In this document: positions 54,238-60,109 of the stretch, one piece after another | Numbering within the stretch: position 1 is the stretch's first letter | Layout: each line of letters begins with the position of its first letter | NCBI RefSeq assembly: GCF_014202935.1 | Contig: NZ_JACHHX010000005.1 | Coordinates: 132,227-192,335 of the forward strand | Direction: 5' to 3' | Length of the DNA: 60,109 nucleotides | Source: Rehaibacterium terrae | Lineage (GTDB): Bacteria; Pseudomonadota; Gammaproteobacteria; Xanthomonadales; Xanthomonadaceae | Position numbers and translations under genes: made by a program | Notes under the pieces: generated by a model | The model's database searches: none | The model's input: the letters and a program-made list of their open reading frames with translations, nothing else | What the model was told of the DNA's origin: nothing

Positions 54238-56580
54238 ATGAGACGCATTGCCGCCAGCATGGGGTCGCGGGAGCGCGGTCTGACCCTGATCGAGGCGATG
54301 ATTGCCGTGGTCATCCTGGCTACCGGCCTGCTGGCCTTGGCGGCGCTGCAAAGTGCCATCATTCGCAACAGTGCCGACGCCAAGGTGCGCTCGGTGATGA
54401 TGGCCTATGCCCAGGGCGAACTGGATCGGCTGCGCCTTGCGGGTGCAGCCACCTTGGCGAACTCGACCAAGAACAGCGCGACCATTGCCGATCCCAATGA
54501 TCCGCTGCGGCTCGCAGTCGCAGCGGCAGGCTTGGCAAGCGCGCAACAGACGGTGACGGTCACGCAGTTCGTCTACAACCAGGCTACGGGGGTCTTCGAG
54601 CAGAGCGGCGCTGCGCCCGGGGATCGCCCCTATTTCAAACGGGTCGACATGCAACTGGCCTGGACCGATGCAACCGGCGGCGCTCGCAATCTGCAGCTTT
54701 CCACGGCGATGAGTGTGCTGGCTCTGGGATCAAGCCCCGTCCTGGTCGACCGTCAGCCATCGGAGGATTCATCGCAGCAGCCTGTCATTCGCCGCCCTTC
54801 CCCGGTCACCGAGGGCATGATCCCGATTGCTCTCGGCGACGGACAGGAGACTGCTGCCACCAATCCGAGGCCACAGCTTGTGGGGCGGGACCGTGACACG
54901 CTGGTGGCGGATACCCGCTTCGAAGTCCTGACCTATGACCCCAATGACAATCTGGGGGACGCACGATTCGCGCGCATCAACAAGCGCATCGAAACCGCGC
55001 TCGTGGGCTGTACGTGTCAGACCGGGCTAGGTGGATTCCCGACCGGCGGGAACAGCCCGAATGTCAATGTCATCCTGAGAGAAAGGGCATTCCGCCCGAC
55101 CTACTGGGATGGCACCAGCTACACATCGCCGAAGCCGGCAGGCACGCCGGTTTCAAGCCCCAGTCTGAGTGTGCAGCAGAGTGAGCTGTGCAACGAATGC
55201 TGCCGCGACCACCGTGACCAAGTCGGGGTGGATGGGGCGAAGTTCAACCCTTGGTCCGCGACGCATGACCATTACGATGCCGAAGGCAACCGGGTTGCAT
55301 CGGGCACCTATGTCGAGGCCTGTCGCCTGATCCGGGTGGATGGTCTTTGGCGCGTGGCACCGGATCCGCGGTTGGACGATCTCTCTCTCGTGGCTACCCG
55401 GACGTATCCGGAAACTACGGGGTCTGGGGTGCCACCTGCCGACAATAACCGAGCGACTGCCCCGCAGCTCTCCGAGTACGGGAAAAATGCCTACCTGAAT
55501 TTCGCCTATCAGGCGGTGAAGGCATTGTTCTTCGACCGCAGCACGTTCGACCGGGAGTCCGCCCAGGCTGACAGTGGGCTGAATCAGCCCGACTATATCC
55601 CCATCAAGGCAGGTGACCGACGCTGGCTGCATGCGCGCGGGCTGCTTCGCGACTATCTGGAGCCGCCTGCGCTGGCGCGACTGGACAAAGCCAAGGAAAG
55701 CTGCACGGCGGCTGACGACACGGGGCGTGCCCAGTGTGTGCTTCCATTCTCGCCGATGGCGACCGTCAACGTCACCGAGCTGGCAGTCTGGTCGGGGACG
55801 AGTGGCAGCAGCACGGGCCTGGTCCCGCCTCTCGGACTCGAATCGAACTATGCCCTGGCGTCCATGCGCAGGTATCCTTCCGCATTGGCACTGGTGTCCC
55901 CAATCAGTCCATTCGACGGCGATGGGCCCTTGGTCGACGAGCAGTTGTTCCTGCTCAGTGCTGGTACCGTTCCATCTTCCTCCTCGTGGCTGCAGGTGGC
56001 CAGCCCGACCCGTGTGCTGTTCGGAGATCCGAACAACCCCTCTCGCGGTTTTGCCACGATGCCCGGCGGGCATCGTTTCACCGTGAATTGGAGTGGCGTC
56101 CCCCGGGCGACCAACAACAACAAGTCCGATGACCCGAGCGTGGAAGTCGGAAGGGATTCCAGTGCACCCTGTGATCCCAGTCAGGCTAGGAACACCAGCA
56201 ACCCCTACAGCTGCCGCAGCGCGACGACCAGTGCGGTCGAGCTGGTGATGGGGGGCTACAACTACCTGCGTACCGCGAGCGGCAACATCAACAACCCCTG
56301 CCCGGGGGCTGCCAATAACGACAAGATCGGGCAGGGACAGGCCAAGTGTGTGGCCTACACACTCACCGGGTTGCAGGTGGACGGCGCGCTGGTGTCGCCG
56401 CTCATGGTGACCCAGGTAGGGGCCGCCCCGGGCACGCCGGGAGAGAAGATTTTGGTCACTCTGCCGAGCATCCGGTCGAGCCCGCTCGAAAGCAGCGTGA
56501 CGATCAGCTTCAGCGAGAGCGAGCGGAATGCGACCGCGGTATGCCAGGGCAGCACCTTTACCGGCTGGAGCTGTGATTGA
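54238..56580 (+). CDS. Giant PilV-like minor pilin
   Basis: A 780-aa protein with a normal PilV head: Gly14 then LTLIEAMIAVVILATGLLALAALQ, Glu at +5, and the helical neck AIIRNSADAKVRSVMMAYAQGELDRLR. The first roughly 160 residues resemble ordinary PilV (about 160-180 aa), with DRPYFKRVDMQLAW and ARNLQLSTAMSVLA. An added C-terminal region of about 600 residues follows, with no recognised domain, 14 cysteines (for example TCQTG, CNECCRD, PYSCRS, WSCD) and low charge, ending in a Ser-rich beta-type domain. ATG 54238 is preceded by GAGG. A strong terminator follows. No pilY1 lies downstream. Confidence 0.78.
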   Translation: MRRIAASMGSRERGLTLIEAMIAVVILATGLLALAALQSAIIRNSADAKVRSVMMAYAQGELDRLRLAGAATLANSTKNSATIADPNDPLRLAVAAAGLASAQQTVTVTQFVYNQATGVFEQSGAAPGDRPYFKRVDMQLAWTDATGGARNLQLSTAMSVLALGSSPVLVDRQPSEDSSQQPVIRRPSPVTEGMIPIALGDGQETAATNPRPQLVGRDRDTLVADTRFEVLTYDPNDNLGDARFARINKRIETALVGCTCQTGLGGFPTGGNSPNVNVILRERAFRPTYWDGTSYTSPKPAGTPVSSPSLSVQQSELCNECCRDHRDQVGVDGAKFNPWSATHDHYDAEGNRVASGTYVEACRLIRVDGLWRVAPDPRLDDLSLVATRTYPETTGSGVPPADNNRATAPQLSEYGKNAYLNFAYQAVKALFFDRSTFDRESAQADSGLNQPDYIPIKAGDRRWLHARGLLRDYLEPPALARLDKAKESCTAADDTGRAQCVLPFSPMATVNVTELAVWSGTSGSSTGLVPPLGLESNYALASMRRYPSALALVSPISPFDGDGPLVDEQLFLLSAGTVPSSSSWLQVASPTRVLFGDPNNPSRGFATMPGGHRFTVNWSGVPRATNNNKSDDPSVEVGRDSSAPCDPSQARNTSNPYSCRSATTSAVELVMGGYNYLRTASGNINNPCPGAANNDKIGQGQAKCVAYTLTGLQVDGALVSPLMVTQVGAAPGTPGEKILVTLPSIRSSPLESSVTISFSESERNATAVCQGSTFTGWSCD

Positions 56581-56585
56581 GCATG

Positions 56586-56616
56586 AAAAAAGGCCTGCAT
56601 TTCTGCAGGCCTTTTC
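56586..56616 (+). terminator. Rho-independent terminator after the pilV-like gene
   Basis: AAAAAGGCCTGCA paired with TGCAGGCCTTTT around the loop TTTC, 5 bp after the pilV stop. The A-run on the left and T-run on the right make it bidirectional, so it can also end the transcript of the minus-strand tRNA-Asn. Confidence 0.88.
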
Positions 56617-56622
56617 AGTATC

Positions 56623-56699
56623 TGGCGCCCGAAGTTGGACTCGAACCAACGACCCCCTGATTAACAGTCAAGTGCTCTAACCGGCTGAGCTATTCGGGC
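56623..56699 (-). tRNA. tRNA-Asn (GTT anticodon)
   Basis: Read on the minus strand: acceptor GCCCGAA pairs with TTCGGGC, D-arm GCTCAGCCGGTTAGAGC, anticodon arm with loop CTGTTAA (anticodon GTT), T-arm GTTGG-TTCGAGT-CCAAC, discriminator G and encoded CCA. Length 77 bases including CCA. Complete cloverleaf. It sits between the plus-strand pilV terminator and a minus-strand pilin gene. Confidence 0.96.
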
Positions 56700-56793
56700 G
56701 GGGGCGCATATGATGGCGGGCGGCTCGGGCGACGTCAACACCCGGGGCGACGTGCAAGCGACTCCGGGGGCGCTTTGCCCGCCGCGAAGCCAC

Positions 56794-57333
56794 TCAGCGC
56801 AGGCAGGTGCGGGCGATGGCTTCGGCGCTCGGTTCGCCGTAGCGCATCCGGCCCTGGTTGTTCAGCACCAGCGTCTGCGCCTTGGCCGGACCACGGCCGT
56901 CGCAGAGGGTGAAGGTGACATTGGAGCCGGCGTTGCCGCCGTGGGCCTGAAAGACGATGCGCTTGCGGCCTTCGGTGGAGCGCAGCCGCACCTTGCCGCC
57001 GAGGGCGGGCTGGTGGCGGATCAGGCGCTCGTCGGCGCTGCGCTCGCGGTTGCCGTCGCCGTCGAGGAAGGCGATCCAGCCGTCGCTCCAGTCGGCGCTG
57101 TCGAGGCAAGCGGTGCCGTCGGCGCTCGGGCACAGCACGGCGCGCTGGCCGCTGAGGGTGGCCTTGTTCACCGCTTCGACGAAGGTGCCGAGCAGCGCCG
57201 CGCGGGCATCCTGGCTGCGCGCCGCTTCGAAGGCGCCGCCGATGGCCGGGATGGCGACGCCGAACAGGATGGCGGCGATGGTGAGGGCGATCAGCAGCTC
57301 GATCATGGTCAGTCCGCGGGCCTGGGTGTGCAT
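56794..57333 (-). CDS. Second FimT/GspH-type pseudopilin
   Basis: A 179-aa minor pilin with leader cleavage after Gly7 (MHTQARG then LTMIELLIALTIAAILFGVAIP), Glu at +5, and a GspH/FimT globular domain with VLCPSADGTACLDSADWSDGWIAFLD and GRMRYGEPS. Four cysteines. The ATG at 57333 has GGAGG 7 bp upstream, which decides the start although the frame runs 270 bp further. Its codon use is GC-rich like the chromosome backbone, unlike the fimT-pilV block. Divergent from uvrB. Confidence 0.9.
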   Translation of the reverse strand: MHTQARGLTMIELLIALTIAAILFGVAIPAIGGAFEAARSQDARAALLGTFVEAVNKATLSGQRAVLCPSADGTACLDSADWSDGWIAFLDGDGNRERSADERLIRHQPALGGKVRLRSTEGRKRIVFQAHGGNAGSNVTFTLCDGRGPAKAQTLVLNNQGRMRYGEPSAEAIARTCLR

Positions 57334-57688
57334 GGCCGGTCCTCCGTGTGGGCTTGGGGACAGGCTGTATGGCTGCCGGGCGCGCTGGCATCGGCGCGGG
57401 TCGGCGCGTGGGGTAGGAGTTTTTCGCTGCGGCTGTCGGTTTCCGGAGCGGTCCCGATCGCGGCTGTCCGTGGGTGGCTGACGAGGGAGCGGCTGCTGGG
57501 AGCGGCCATGGCGGTGATGCGGCGCCCGACGTGCCCCATCGTCGTCATGGCGGCTTCCGCGCAGGGCGCCGGCAGGATGGGCGCGGCTTGCCGGCATGGG
57601 TGACACGCCACGGCAGCGGGCCGTGCGTCCGGCCGGGTGCCGTACTCGACGCGGTCTATACTGACCGTTTGGCAGCCTGCACAGACCG

Positions 57689-59710
<2,022 letters not shown>

Positions 59711-59806
59711 GGGGCGCTCGGTTGGTCGGTTCGCCGTGCTGGAGCCACTGTCTTCATGCCCCGTCTTCGGCCCCTACGGCGCGTAGCGCCGCCGGGCTCG
59801 CGTGCC

Positions 59807-59885
59807 TGTGGGTCTCTCGCGAACTGGCCGGTGTGTTGTGTTGGGGTTTCGTGCGTCTGTGGATATCTCGCTAACTGGCCGGCCC
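59807..59885. repeat. Degenerate tandem unit of 51 bp
   Basis: CTGTGGGTCTCTCGCGAACTGGCCGG and CTGTGGATATCTCGCTAACTGGCCGG recur 51 bp apart (ACTGGCCGG at 59823 and 59874). The second unit leads straight into the dispersed repeat copy B. The rest of 59711-59806, downstream of uvrB, shows only GC-rich palindromes (for example GGCGCGTAGCGCC). Confidence 0.6.
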
Positions 59886-60109
59886 TTCGGGCCGGGGGTT
59901 CCGTCCGCCTGCCGGCGGCCGGGTTACTTTTCTTTGCTTGCCCGACGCGGCTTCGGACGGTGCCTCGCGAGCACACATCCCTGTGGCGCCCGCCGGCCAG
60001 CACATCCGTGTGCTGGCGCAAACGTCGCCGGCCTCCCTGCCGGCGACCCTTCGGGCTGTTCCTCCGCGCGCCCGCCGCCGCTCAGGGGCCCCGGAAGAGC
60101 GGGCGGGCT
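59869..60109. repeat. Dispersed repeat, copy B (inverted relative to copy A; runs off the window)
   Basis: The reverse complement of this stretch matches 17088-17370: the last 49 bp are identical to 17088-17136, GCCGGCGACGTTTGCGCC and flanks match with few changes, the central part differs, and the CCGGCCCGAAGGGCCGG/GCCGGCAGGCGGACGGAAC/AAAGAAAAGTAACC block matches again. The element continues beyond the window. Confidence 0.85.

Noticed and set aside
57601-57688. SOS (LexA) box before uvrB
   Set aside because: CTGACC...GGCAG resembles CTG/CAG half-sites but the spacing is wrong for the E. coli-type box, and no other known LexA palindrome fits.

Overview
This is a very GC-rich chromosomal window whose gene content and order look like a gammaproteobacterium of the Xanthomonadaceae/Lysobacter group. 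The pointers are a miaB-ybeZ-ybeY-corC block, petABC followed by sspA-sspB, a complete ccoNOQP-ccoGHIS set, an Oar-type TonB-dependent receptor, a RelA with the EXDD signature, and dispersed intergenic repeats. The genus is an inference. Almost everything is core chromosome; there is no prophage, CRISPR array or recognisable defence island.

Layout. 1-411: five exact-length 73-bp tandem repeats, each ending in the 3' part of a tRNA-Lys-like gene, then recQ (-), dps (-) and the divergent RNA helicase gene hrpA (+), with an OxyR-like site between dps and hrpA. 6.7-11.5 kb: a small secreted protein, relA, a hairpin-rich MITE-like element that starts at the relA stop codon, a membrane-anchored helical-repeat protein and a 59-aa basic protein. 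11.5-20.9 kb: the whole cbb3 cytochrome oxidase locus on the minus strand (ccoN-O-Q-P, a 99-aa membrane protein, a dispersed repeat, ccoG-H-I-S, a SafE/TauE-like protein), headed by an FNR/ANR box. 21-30.6 kb: a DUF819 protein, corA, then miaB-ybeZ-ybeY-corC (minus) ending in an Lnb-type (DUF4105) protein where E. coli has lnt; then a lytic transglycosylase and a DegS-type protease. 30.7-45.7 kb: petABC, sspAB, a DUF3301 protein, nadC, a DUF1631 protein, a Trm112 protein, purEK, an orphan ABC ATPase, sodB, grxD-SDR-marC and an OlsF-like fused acyltransferase. 45.8-50.7 kb: an Oar-type receptor and ppnN. 50.7-57.3 kb: a minor pilin locus with pilE-like (-), fimT-pilW-pilX-pilV (+), tRNA-Asn (-) and a second FimT/GspH pilin (-). 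The window ends with uvrB and a second, inverted copy of the dispersed repeat seen inside the cco locus.

How the genes fit together. The petABC (bc1) and ccoNOQP (cbb3) products form an aerobic/microaerobic respiratory chain, with CcoG/H/I/S and probably the SafE-like protein handling copper supply and assembly; the FNR box predicts oxygen control. sodB, dps, grxD and sspA are stress-protection genes. The miaB-ybeZYX block serves tRNA modification and RNA/ribosome maintenance and is coupled to an envelope protein that may be a lipoprotein N-acyltransferase.

Most worth following up: (1) two very large cysteine-rich minor pilins (566 and 780 aa) in a minor pilin operon with no pilY1; (2) the Lnb-like protein sitting in the genomic slot of lnt; (3) the 73-bp tRNA-tail tandem array; (4) the MITE-like element and the inverted pair of dispersed repeats.
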